Assembly: GCA_041595355.1 (NCBI GenBank)
Contig: JBFHKO010000136.1
Location: forward strand, 1 to 6,998
Direction of reading: 5' to 3'
Length of the DNA stretch: 6,998 bases
DNA from: JBFHKO01 sp041595355
GTDB lineage: Bacteria > Pseudomonadota > Gammaproteobacteria > Enterobacterales > Aeromonadaceae
In this document: positions 1-6,260 of the stretch, piece by piece
Position numbering within the stretch: position 1 is the first letter of the stretch
Layout of the letters: every line of letters starts with the position of its first letter
The notes under the pieces: model-generated
Databases searched by the model: none
Told to the model about the DNA's origin: nothing
Seen by the model: only the letters and a program-made list of their open reading frames with translations
Translations under genes and position numbers: made by a program

Positions 1-374
1 ACGCAGCCCCAGACAAATAGTCCATGCAGGGCACCGGAGAGGCCGACATAGCGTCGGGTGCCTGGCTCGAGCAGCAGGATCGCCATATCAACCAGTAGCA
101 CCAGCAGCGCCACCTCAGCAAGCCGGTACCAGGGGGAGCGTGGCCGCGCAAACAGCAGCCAGAGCAGGCCGAGTGCCAGCAGGTTCATGCCCAAGTGAGC
201 CAGGTTGGTATGCACCCAGCCGCCGCTCAACAGCCGCCACCATTCGCCGGCCAGTATGCTATGGCGTTGGAAGGCGAGATCCGTGCCCCAGTGGTGCAGG
301 GCCTGCAACAGGGGGGGCAGCGTCAACAAGGGTAGCCATGACAACGCAGGGGACAGAAACGGTGGACGGGACAT
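1..374 (-). CDS. rrtA: Rhombosortase (rhomboid-family intramembrane serine protease), 3' part beyond window
   Basis: I translated the reverse strand by hand from the ATG at 374-372. The frame stays open for 124 codons and leaves the window at base 1, so the C-terminus is missing. Rhomboid hallmarks are visible: GEWWRLLSG at residues 43-51; HTNLAHLGMN at 55-64, whose H60xxxN64 fits the oxyanion residues of rhomboids; and GLSGALHG at 111-118, with Ser113 as the predicted nucleophile. The catalytic His should lie past the edge. Hydrophobic segments fall at about 12-26, 62-76, 86-103 and from 113 on. The short form and the GLSG-x-LHG motif fit rhombosortases, which by family knowledge cleave the C-terminal GlyGly-CTERM anchor of secreted proteins at the inner membrane. 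No target is seen in this window. The start has no good Shine-Dalgarno sequence, so it is less certain than the family. It lies 103 bp downstream of the DUF2789 gene on the same strand. Confidence 0.87.
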   Translation of the reverse strand, partial: MSRPPFLSPALSWLPLLTLPPLLQALHHWGTDLAFQRHSILAGEWWRLLSGGWVHTNLAHLGMNLLALGLLWLLFARPRSPWYRLAEVALLVLLVDMAILLLEPGTRRYVGLSGALHGLFVWGC

Positions 375-404
375 GGCTCGGGCGGCGTGAAAAATCGGAC
401 GCCC

Positions 405-433
405 ATTGTCGGATAGCCCTGGCGACAGGGCAA
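405..433 (-). promoter_or_regulatory. Weak candidate promoter for the rhombosortase gene
   Basis: On the reverse strand TTGCCC (433-428) and GACAAT (410-405) are separated by exactly 17 bases and sit about 30 bases before the rhombosortase ATG. They match the sigma-70 consensus at 3 of 6 and 4 of 6 positions. The spacing is good but the match is weak, and chance is a real alternative. The -35 overlaps the small hairpin at 416-431. Confidence 0.25.
416..431. repeat. 6-bp perfect inverted repeat between DUF2789 and rhombosortase genes
   Basis: GCCCTG and CAGGGC flank the four bases GCGA. Read on the plus strand the loop is a GNRA tetraloop; on the minus strand, the one co-directional with the genes, it is TCGC. 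No T-run follows directly on either strand, so it is not a standard intrinsic terminator. It could trim read-through from the DUF2789 gene or be chance in GC-rich DNA. Confidence 0.35.
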
Positions 434-477
434 GCCGGGATGGGACGGTTTGTTGCTGCGGGCGGCCAGCGGCAGAT

Positions 478-717
478 TTAGCCGTGGGCGTCGGACAACA
501 GGCAGGCCAGCTGATCGGCCGCATCACACCAGTCAGAGTCTTCTTGCAGCGCGTCCTTGAGCAAACTGGCCTGAGCCGGGTTCCAGAAGTCGGCTTGCGC
601 GATGGCTGTCCCTTCGCTCAGCCGATGGGTATGGATGAAACGCTGGATGCTGGGTTCATCATTGGGCAGCCCCAGTTGGGCAAACAGGGCGCTGATATCA
701 TGGGTGCTGGTATCCAT
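478..717 (-). CDS. DUF2789 family protein
   Basis: This small cytosolic protein has 79 residues, beginning MDTSTHDISALFAQLGLP and followed by IQRFIHTH, DFWNPAQASLLKDAL and a C-terminal DQLACLL helix. This is the pattern of the DUF2789 family of short, all-helical gammaproteobacterial proteins of unknown function. An earlier in-frame ATG at 753 would add 12 residues, but the family starts at the MDTS-type Met, and a GGAG lies 10 bases before 717. A perfect TATAAT about 44 bases upstream also favours this shorter start. The gene precedes the rhombosortase on the same strand and diverges from fumC. No role can be inferred from sequence; regulatory or stress roles would be guesses. Confidence 0.88.
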   Translation of the reverse strand: MDTSTHDISALFAQLGLPNDEPSIQRFIHTHRLSEGTAIAQADFWNPAQASLLKDALQEDSDWCDAADQLACLLSDAHG

Positions 718-760
718 AGCCGGGAGGCTCCAAGAGACAATAAGAGGCAACAATGCCCCT

Positions 761-766
761 ATTATA
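761..766 (-). promoter_or_regulatory. Perfect -10 box (TATAAT) for the DUF2789 gene
   Basis: The reverse strand reads TATAAT here, 43 bases before the DUF2789 ATG, implying a leader of about 37 bases. No recognisable -35 hexamer lies 16-18 bases upstream (GCGCAG at 17), so the promoter may need an activator. On the plus strand the overlapping TATTAT could serve fumC, but that would be weaker. Confidence 0.5.
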
Positions 767-854
767 GTTCCTCTGGCGAGTGGCTGCGCCGGGGCGCAGA
801 GCCGGCGGCCTGGTCCATACTTGAGGCAATCAGTTTTCTCAGCGGGGGCCGCCC

Positions 855-2276
855 ATGAAGAATTGCCGTATCGAACATGACTCCATGGGCGCCATCGAGG
901 TGCCTACACACCGTTACTGGGGGGCTCAGACGCAGCGCTCCATTGCCAACTTTCCCATCGGGGTAACGCGCTTTCGCTGGCAACGGCCCATGATCCGCGC
1001 GCTCGGCATACTCAAACGTGCTGCTGCCGAGGCCAATGCCGAGCTGGGCGAGCTCAGGTCCGAGCTGGCGGAGGCCATCTCGCGGGCCGCCGACGAGGTG
1101 ATCGAGGGCAAGCTGGATATGCACTTCCCGTTGGTAGTGTTCCAGACCGGCTCGGGCACTCAATCCAACATGAATGCCAACGAAGTGATTGCCAACCGGG
1201 CCATCGAGCTGCTGGGCGGGACCCTGGGCAGCAAGACGCCGGTGCACCCCAATGATCATGTCAACTGTGGCCAGTCGTCCAACGACACCTTCCCTACCGC
1301 CATGCATATCGCCGTGGTGGAGGCGTTGCATCTGAGTTTGTTTCCGGCCCTGGGGCGCTTGCGCGACACCCTGGCAGCCAAGGCGGAGGCCTATCGGAAG
1401 GTAGTGAAAACCGGACGGACCCATCTGCAGGACGCCACCCCCATCACGCTGGGTCAGGAAATGGGCGCCTGGGTGGCACAGCTTGATTTCGGCAAGGCGG
1501 CGCTGCATGCCGCCTTGCCGGGGGTGCTGGATCTGGCTATCGGCGGCACGGCGGTGGGCACGGGGCTCAATGCCCATCCGCAGTTCGGCGAGCGCACGGC
1601 GGCGCATATCGCCACCCTGACTGGGCAGCCGTTTCGCTCGGCGAACAACAAGTTTTTCGCCCTGGCGGCTCATGATGCTCTGGTGCAGTTGTCGGCGGCG
1701 CTGCGCACCCTGGCAGGCGGCTTGCTGAAGCTGGCCAACGACGTGCGCTGACTGGCCAGCGGTCCCCGCTGTGGCATCGGCGAGCTCATCATTCCGGAAA
1801 ACGAGCCGGGCTCTTCCATCATGCCGGGCAAGGTGAACCCAACCCAGTGCGAGGCGCTGAGTATGGTGTGTGTGCAGGTGTTTGGCAACGATGCCACCGT
1901 GGCTTTTGCCGGCAGCCAGGGCAACTTTCAGCTGAATGTCTACAAGCCGGTGATGGTGCACAATGTGCTGGAAAGCATCGAACTGCTGGCCGATGCCTGT
2001 GCGGCGTTTCACGATGGTTGCGCACTGGGCATCGAACCCAACCTGCCGGTGATAGCGGCGTACCTGGAGCGCAACCTGATGCTGGTGACGGCCCTGAATC
2101 GCCATATCGGCTATGACAAGGCCGCCGCCATTGCCAAGCTGGCGCACCGTGAGGGGCAGACCTTGCGCGAAGCGGCGCTGGCCTTGGGCTATCTGAGCGC
2201 CGAGGAGTTCGACCGCTGGATTTCTCCCCTGGCCATGACCCGACCGGGGGAGTGGGATCACGAGCCCATGGAATAG
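855..2276 (+). pseudogene. fumC: fumC, class II fumarate hydratase, interrupted by one in-frame TGA
   Basis: The frame encodes the fumarase of the TCA cycle (fumarate + water to malate; iron-free, homotetrameric, cytosolic). It matches the class II family from end to end: DSMGAIEVP near the N-terminus, QTGSGTQSNMN, the THLQDATPITLGQE block with catalytic-site His190, NKFFALAAHDALVQ, then GSSIMPGKVNPTQCEA with catalytic Ser320, and the C-terminal HIGYDKAAAIAKLAHREG and ALALGYLSAEEFD. The length of 473 codons is close to E. coli FumC (467). Codon 299, normally the Trp of DVRWLASGPRCG, is TGA (1749-1751), and the same frame resumes immediately with LASGPRCGIGE. Terminating there gives a 298-residue product without the Ser320 loop or the C-terminal domain, which would be inactive. 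There is no other lesion. The start has only a poor GGGGG-type ribosome site. It could be a functional gene with a base error, a fresh pseudogene, or a gene expressed by read-through. Confidence 0.93.
1749..1751 (+). other. fumC: In-frame TGA replacing the conserved Trp codon of fumC
   Basis: The codons around it read GTG CGC TGA CTG GCC AGC, where the family has Val-Arg-Trp-Leu-Ala-Ser. A single G-to-A change at base 1751 (TGG to TGA) explains it fully. The reading frame is the same on both sides, so no indel is involved. The other GC-rich genes here use TGG for Trp in the normal way, for example WWRLL in the rhombosortase and WVHT just after it. Confidence 0.95.
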
Positions 2277-2309
2277 GTGCTATGACGCCGTTGTCCGCAG
2301 CGCGGCGGT

Positions 2310-2672
2310 TCAGTCGTCGACGCGCGCCAGTTCCTTGGCCAGCTCGATGGGATCCACCTCCGCGCCCTCCATGTCGGCATTCCAGTTGGTGCCGATGAGG
2401 ACGCCATCGCCCTGCAGATCATTGACCCACTCATCGAAGAAGTCATCCAGTGAGATGGCGACCGGCTGGTAATCCTGCCACTCCTCGACACAATGGGCGC
2501 GGGCATAGCTTTCGCTGGACCACAGCGGCAGCACATCGGTCTGCTCCACTTCGGCCGAGTCGCAGACGACCCAGTCATCGCCATGCTGCAGGCCCCACAG
2601 TTGGCCGAGCCCTTTGACTTCGGCAATAAACAGCGCCAGGTTGTTGGCCACATCGGCCGATAATTGCGTCAT
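2310..2672 (-). CDS. DUF2750 domain-containing protein
   Basis: The gene encodes 120 residues starting MTQLSADVANNLALFIAEVKG. Landmarks are GQLWGLQHGDDWVVCDS (about 23-39), VLPLWSSESYARAHCVEEW (47-65), PVAISLDDFFDEW (70-82) and GVLIGTNWN (90-98). This is the DUF2750 pattern of small soluble acidic proteins of unknown function common in gammaproteobacteria. The frame is open far upstream because of the overlapping amidotransferase region, but homology begins at this Met. The ribosome site is weak (a purine-rich AGAAGATGAG just before the ATG). It converges on fumC across a gap of 33 bases and lies 110 bases downstream of the amidotransferase gene on the same strand, so it may be co-transcribed or have its own promoter. 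Function cannot be read from sequence. Confidence 0.88.
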   Translation of the reverse strand: MTQLSADVANNLALFIAEVKGLGQLWGLQHGDDWVVCDSAEVEQTDVLPLWSSESYARAHCVEEWQDYQPVAISLDDFFDEWVNDLQGDGVLIGTNWNADMEGAEVDPIELAKELARVDD

Positions 2673-2782
2673 CTCATCTTCTCTGTGTATCCGGGCGGGC
2701 TCCGGGGATGGTCCCGTCCTGGGTGGAGGATAGTGGCGTAAATTCGCCGCTGTCTCAAGGACTATAGCCGTTGTCTGCAGGC

Positions 2783-3481
2783 TCAGCCCAGCAGGTTCAG
2801 CCAGCGGGTCAGACAGGCCTGACCCTGGCGGCGCAGACGGGCGCCATGCTGGCGGCTTTCTCGGCGTAATTCGCCAAGGTCGGTGCCGAGGGCACTCAGC
2901 TCGCCGGCATGACCGATGAGCCACTGCTCGATGCGCCGGGTATCGGCTTCGGGATGACACTGGAAGGCCAGCGCATAGTGGCCCAGGCTGAAGGCCTGGT
3001 GGTGGCACAGGGGCGTGGAGGCGAGCAAGGTGGCGCCCTCGGGCAGATCGAAGGTATCGCCATGCCAGTGGAGCATGGAGGTGAGCTCGCCATCCAGCGA
3101 CGCCAGGGGAGAGTCGGCGCCTTCGGGCGTCAGTGTCAGGGGAAACCATCCGATCTCCTTGGCGGGCCCCGGATAGACATTGGCACCCAGGGCGCGCGCC
3201 ATCAGCTGGGCGCCGAGACAGATGCCGAGGGTTGGACGCTGTGCGGCCAGGCGCGTGCGCAGCAAGGCCAGCTCGTCGTGCAGGAACGGATAACCCGTCT
3301 CCTCGTAGGCTCCGATGGGGCCGCCCAATACAATCAACAGATCGCTTTGGGCTGCCAGCGTCAGATCATCGAGCCCGGCCTCCAGGTAATGAATGCGATA
3401 GCCGGCCTCCTCCAGGGGCGTAGTGAAACTGCCCAAATCTTCGAATTGCAGATGACGGATGACATGGGCGCTACGGTACAT
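2783..3481 (-). CDS. Class I glutamine amidotransferase (GMP synthase-like GATase1 domain)
   Basis: This 232-residue stand-alone GATase1 protein has an intact catalytic triad. The nucleophile is Cys88 in the elbow TLGICLGAQLMA, with His176 and Glu178 in FQCHPEAD. The oxyanion strand LIVLGGPIGAYE lies at about 49-60, and MLHWHGDTFDLPEGA at 136-150 is typical of GMP synthase-like and YfeJ-like amidotransferases. Such proteins hydrolyse glutamine and pass ammonia to a synthase, or act as gamma-glutamyl hydrolases. No partner synthase is encoded next to it, so the acceptor is unknown. The start at 3481 is well supported: GAGGAG lies 6 bases upstream of the ATG and MYRSAHVIRHLQFEDLGSF aligns with the usual N-terminus of this group. 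It is transcribed away from cvfB, sharing a 269-bp divergent intergenic region. The C-terminal 50 residues, rich in Arg and Leu, extend past the core domain. Confidence 0.9.
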   Translation of the reverse strand: MYRSAHVIRHLQFEDLGSFTTPLEEAGYRIHYLEAGLDDLTLAAQSDLLIVLGGPIGAYEETGYPFLHDELALLRTRLAAQRPTLGICLGAQLMARALGANVYPGPAKEIGWFPLTLTPEGADSPLASLDGELTSMLHWHGDTFDLPEGATLLASTPLCHHQAFSLGHYALAFQCHPEADTRRIEQWLIGHAGELSALGTDLGELRRESRQHGARLRRQGQACLTRWLNLLG

Positions 3482-3666
3482 GGGGGGCTCCTCGTGGTCG
3501 GTCGGGGGCCGGGAACGGCCGTTTTATGGTTCGGACTGTAGGATCCCGGCAGCAAGAGTGCAACTGCCGACCGTCCGGTGGCCAGGGGCGGGACGGTTTC
3601 GGGGGCTGAGCGCGCCCCTTGTCCGGCCGAAAGCGCGTAAAATGAGGCTTTGGCGCACAGCGCTAT

Positions 3667-3694
3667 TTGCGATTGGCGGGCGGCTCGTTACTAT
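3667..3694 (+). promoter_or_regulatory. Candidate sigma-70 promoter for cvfB
   Basis: TTGCGA (3667-3672) and TACTAT (3689-3694) are separated by 16 bases and match consensus at 4 of 6 positions each. They would give a leader of about 50 bases before the cvfB ATG at 3751. A second -10-like TAAAAT lies at 3638-3643 but has no matching -35. The rest of the 3482-3750 interval holds no convincing gene. Confidence 0.35.
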
Positions 3695-3707
3695 GTCGCC
3701 CTTCTGC

Positions 3708-3724
3708 GCCGCCGTCTCGGCGGC
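3708..3724. repeat. Perfect 7-bp hairpin in the cvfB leader
   Basis: GCCGCCG and CGGCGGC flank a three-base TCT loop, forming an all-GC stem that ends 26 bases before the cvfB ATG. If the candidate promoter above is used, the hairpin is inside the mRNA leader, upstream of the GTGGAG ribosome site. No T-run follows, so it is not an intrinsic terminator on the plus strand. It may be a leader structure or simply chance. Confidence 0.45.
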
Positions 3725-3750
3725 CCTGACTTTCAAGTGGAGCCCTGTCC

Positions 3751-4593
3751 ATGATCCAGCTAGGACACATGAATGCATTGCCGGTATTGCGTCTGGAGGC
3801 CCGCGGGGCCTGGTTGGATGCCGGTGATTTCGGTGAACGTCTGTTGCCCCGCCGCCAGCTGCCGGTGGATGTCGCCGTGGGGCAGCCGGTCCCGGTGTTT
3901 GCCTACCTGGATGCCGATGGCGAGCTGGAGCTCACCGCCTACAAGCCGTATGCCGAGGTGGGGGAATTTGCCGGTCTCAAGGTGGTTTCGGCCAACCGCA
4001 TTGGTGCCTTTCTGGACTGGGGGCTGAAAAAGGATCTCTTCGTGCCGAGCCGGGAGCAGGCGCAGCCCATGCAGGTAGGCAAGACCTATGTGGTCTTTCT
4101 CTATCTCGACAATGAGGGCCGGGTGGCGGCCACCAGTCGCCTGGATCACTACCTGAGCCAGGCCATTCCACCCTATCCCGAGGGTCAGGAAGTGTCGCTG
4201 CTCATCGCCCAGCAGACCGATCTCGGTTACAAGGTCATCGTTGACAAGCAATTCTGGGGCTTGCTGTTTCGCAGCGACGTCTTCGGGCGCCTGCAGGTGG
4301 GGCGACCGGCCAAAGGGTATATCAAGCGGGTCCGCGAGGATGGCAAGCTGGATATCAGCCTCAACCGCCCCGGTTTGGCCGGCACGGATGATGCTGCCGA
4401 GCGCATACTGACCAAGTTGCGCAAACAGCAGGGCTTTTTGCCGCTGGGCGATCGCAGCAGTCCGGAGCTTATCTACGCCCAGCTGGCCATGAGCAAGGGC
4501 AGCTTCAAGAAAGCCATTGGCGGCCTGTTCAAGCAGGGCCGCATCAGTATCGACGATGATGGCATTCGGCTGTTGCCGGAGGCGGGGGAGTGA
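3751..4593 (+). CDS. cvfB: CvfB/YitL-like S1 RNA-binding protein
   Basis: The 280-residue protein is of the CvfB (YitL) family, which by family knowledge combines S1-type OB folds with a C-terminal winged helix and binds RNA; in Gram-positive bacteria CvfB affects virulence gene expression. Visible here are an N-terminal S1-like region (1-65), a clear second S1 domain with ANRIGAFLDWGLKKDLFVPSREQ (81-103), a third region with YKVIVDKQFWGLLFRSDVF (160-178) and GYIKRVREDGKLDISL (189-204), and a C-terminal helix-turn-wing (about 213-275) containing MSKGSFKKAIGGLFKQGRI. The length is typical. The start MIQLGHMNALPVLRL matches the family; a GTGGAG lies 9 bases upstream. An internal Met at 3769-3771 is less likely. 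The stop overlaps the start of the downstream CWC gene, implying one transcript and coupled translation. The cellular role in gammaproteobacteria is not well established. Confidence 0.88.
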   Translation: MIQLGHMNALPVLRLEARGAWLDAGDFGERLLPRRQLPVDVAVGQPVPVFAYLDADGELELTAYKPYAEVGEFAGLKVVSANRIGAFLDWGLKKDLFVPSREQAQPMQVGKTYVVFLYLDNEGRVAATSRLDHYLSQAIPPYPEGQEVSLLIAQQTDLGYKVIVDKQFWGLLFRSDVFGRLQVGRPAKGYIKRVREDGKLDISLNRPGLAGTDDAAERILTKLRKQQGFLPLGDRSSPELIYAQLAMSKGSFKKAIGGLFKQGRISIDDDGIRLLPEAGE

Positions 4594-4820
4594 GCCGCGA
4601 TGCCCAGGCACCGGCTACGCCGGCATGCGGAGCGTCGTCCGCGGCGTCCCGTTGCCCGGGCTGTGGTCAGCCCAATGGCTGTGCCCTGGCGGCCGGTGAG
4701 CCCATGGCGGGCTGCTGGTGCCTGCGGCAGCCCCCTCTCGACGGGCCGCCCCCCGAGCCAGGGACGGCCTGCCTTTGTCCGGCCTGCTTGGCGCGCCGGC
4801 GTGCGGCAGGTCCGCCCTGA
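4590..4820 (+). CDS. Cysteine-rich CWC family protein, GTG start coupled to cvfB
   Basis: This 76-residue protein has nine cysteines. CPGCGQPNGCALAAG (22-36) precedes the name-giving GCWC (41-44), followed after a Pro-rich linker by CLCPACLA (61-68). This is the layout of the Cys-rich CWC family (Pfam Cys_rich_CWC), probably metal-binding, function unknown. It starts with GTG at 4590, sharing bases with the cvfB stop in a GTGA overlap. A GGAGG seven bases upstream, inside the end of cvfB, supports this start. Ala, Pro and Arg are abundant outside the Cys motifs, as expected from the high GC. It ends 14 bases before the convergent yciU stop. Zinc is the likeliest ligand, but the sequence alone does not prove it. 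Confidence 0.82.
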   Translation: MSRDAQAPATPACGASSAASRCPGCGQPNGCALAAGEPMAGCWCLRQPPLDGPPPEPGTACLCPACLARRRAAGPP

Positions 4821-4834
4821 GAGGTTAGAGGCGC

Positions 4835-5155
4835 TCAGAAGGCGGGTTTCCAGCGGATATGCACATCGCGGCTGGCCGGGTCCCGTGGCAGCAACAACTT
4901 CGCGTACAGCACCTTGAACTCCTCCTGGTGATCCAGCAGGCCGATCCAGACTTCGATCCAGGATTCGATGTCGAAGGGACCGCCGAGCTCCTGAACCCAG
5001 TCGCCGGTGGGGCGTGTCGACTCCACGGCGCCGCGCTCCTCGAATTCCAGGGTGATGTCGACGATGTCCTCCGGCGGCAGGTGATCGGCCGCCTGCTGCA
5101 GGAAGATTTCGTAGGCGGTTTCGAGCAGTTGCTCGGGGCTGAGGGGCTGGTACAT
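4835..5155 (-). CDS. yciU: YciU-family double-stranded DNA mimic protein (DUF440/UPF0263)
   Basis: The protein has 106 acidic residues overall in the sense of length, with about one fifth Asp or Glu. It aligns by eye along its length with E. coli YciU and Haemophilus HI1450: ETAYEIFLQQAADHLPPEDI (11-30), ITLEFEERGAVE (33-44), DWVQELGGPFD (51-61), EVWIGLLD (66-73), VLYAKLLLPRD (81-91) and the closing VHIRWK. HI1450 is known as a dsDNA mimic whose acidic face resembles DNA phosphates and which binds HU-type proteins; a similar role here is inference. The frame is open 58 codons further upstream, but that extension covers the divergent promoter region and the dusC start, so the Met at 5155 is preferred. 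GGAG lies 9 bases before it. It is divergent from dusC across 82 bases. Confidence 0.88.
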   Translation of the reverse strand: MYQPLSPEQLLETAYEIFLQQAADHLPPEDIVDITLEFEERGAVESTRPTGDWVQELGGPFDIESWIEVWIGLLDHQEEFKVLYAKLLLPRDPASRDVHIRWKPAF

Positions 5156-5237
5156 GGGGGGTCTCCAAGAGGCAATGCGCCCATTAGAGCAAATATCGCC
5201 GCCGGATGCAGCCTGCCCGGCGGTGGAGAGGAACAGA

Positions 5238-6224
5238 ATGATGACCACCAACAAGCCGGGGCGGCTGATACTGGCGCCCATGGAAGGCGTGCTGGATCCC
5301 CTGATGCGGGAGCTGCTGACCGAGATCAACGACTACGACCTGTGCGTGACCGAGTTTCTGCGGGTCGTGGATCAGCTGATGCCCCGGCGCACCTTCCACA
5401 AGCTCTGTCCCGAGCTGCGCCAGGGCGGTCGCACCCGCAGCGGTACCCCGGTGCGCATCCAGTTGCTGGGACAGGATCCCTGCTGGATGGCAGAAAATGC
5501 CGTGCGCGCCATCGAGCTGGGCTCGCCGGGGGTGGATGCCAACTTCGGCTGCCCGGCCAAACTGGTCAATCAGTCCAAGGGCGGCGCCGTGCTGCTCAAG
5601 GAGCCGGAGAGTCTCTATAGAATCCTCAAGGCGATGCGCGAGGCGGTACCGGCCTCCCAGCCGGTGACGGCCAAGATCCGCCTTGGTTGGGACAGCAGCC
5701 AGCACAGTCTCGAGATCGCCGATGCGGTACAACAGGCCGGCGCCAGTGAGCTGGCCGTGCATGGGCGCACCAAGGTGGATGGCTATCGGGCCGAGGCCAT
5801 TGACTGGGTGGCGATAGGGGCCATCCGCGAACGGCTGCGTATCCCGGTGATCGCCAATGGCGAGATCTGGAACCATGCCGATGGCGTGCGCTGTCGCCAG
5901 GTGACCGGCTGTACCGATCTCATGGTCGGCCGCGGCGCCCTCAACCTGCCCAATCTCGGTCAGGTGGTGCAGCTCAATGCCACGCCCATGCCCTGGGAGC
6001 AGGTGCTGAGCCTGTTGCTGCGCTACTCCGAGCTGGAGGTGATCGGCGACAAGGGGCGCTATTACCCCAACAGAGTCAAACAGTGGTTCAGCTACCTGCG
6101 GGTGCAGTACCCCCAGGCACAGCCGCTGTTTGCCACCATCCGCCGTTTCAACGACGCCGCGCCCATCGTTGCCGAGATTGCTCGCTGGGCGGCCACGTCT
6201 TGCGATCCTTTTCCTTCCTCCTGA
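5238..6224 (+). CDS. dusC: tRNA-dihydrouridine(16) synthase DusC
   Basis: DusC is an FMN-dependent enzyme reducing uridine 16 in the D-loop of tRNA with NADPH. The 328-residue protein follows E. coli DusC (315) closely: LILAPMEGVLDPLMRELLTE (10-29) with the flavin-binding APMEG, NDYDLCVTEFLRVVDQLMP, IQLLGQDPCWMAENA, then VDANFGCPAKLVNQSKGGA with catalytic Cys105, KIRLGWDSS, the AVHGRTKVDGYRAEAIDW block, IPVIANGEIW and MVGRGALNLPNLG. The C-terminal helical domain has RVKQWFSYLR. The DusC type, rather than DusA or DusB, is supported by NDYDLCVTEF and GYRAEAIDW. The first of two adjacent ATGs (5238 and 5241) is used; AGGA lies 5 bases before 5238, so either may work. An open stretch back to 5154 is unlikely to be translated. 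It converges on the CDGSH gene over a 36-bp gap with no clear terminator. Confidence 0.93.
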   Translation: MMTTNKPGRLILAPMEGVLDPLMRELLTEINDYDLCVTEFLRVVDQLMPRRTFHKLCPELRQGGRTRSGTPVRIQLLGQDPCWMAENAVRAIELGSPGVDANFGCPAKLVNQSKGGAVLLKEPESLYRILKAMREAVPASQPVTAKIRLGWDSSQHSLEIADAVQQAGASELAVHGRTKVDGYRAEAIDWVAIGAIRERLRIPVIANGEIWNHADGVRCRQVTGCTDLMVGRGALNLPNLGQVVQLNATPMPWEQVLSLLLRYSELEVIGDKGRYYPNRVKQWFSYLRVQYPQAQPLFATIRRFNDAAPIVAEIARWAATSCDPFPSS

Positions 6225-6260
6225 GCCGCCACGGCCTGGGAGCACCGCCTCACGCCGGGT

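Noticed and set aside
406..858. A 150-codon plus-strand open frame opposite DUF2789
   Set aside because: It is a shadow of the DUF2789 gene and its promoter region with no recognisable motif.
1749..1775. Selenocysteine insertion at the fumC TGA
   Set aside because: The family residue is Trp, not Cys, no selenofumarase is known to me, and the downstream hairpin loop is too close to the TGA for a usual bacterial SECIS.
762..2261. A 499-codon open frame on the minus strand, opposite fumC
   Set aside because: It is antisense to a gene with clear homology throughout; long antisense frames are common in GC-rich coding DNA, and the translation is His/Gln/Arg/Gly-rich with no domain I recognise.
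1821..2276. A separate downstream gene starting at the internal ATG after the fumC TGA
   Set aside because: It is simply the in-frame C-terminal part of fumC, starting inside the SSIMPGK active-site loop, and no ribosome site supports independent initiation there.
3760..4611. A 283-codon open frame on the minus strand opposite cvfB
   Set aside because: cvfB on the plus strand matches a known family from end to end with a suitable ribosome site; the reverse frame matches nothing I recognise.
4816..4838. CTGAG/CTCAG inverted repeat between the CWC gene and yciU as a bidirectional terminator
   Set aside because: The stem is only five base pairs with a twelve-base loop and no T-run on either strand.
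5184..6245. A 353-codon open frame on the minus strand opposite dusC
   Set aside because: dusC is strongly supported by family motifs on the other strand; the antisense translation has no recognisable domain.
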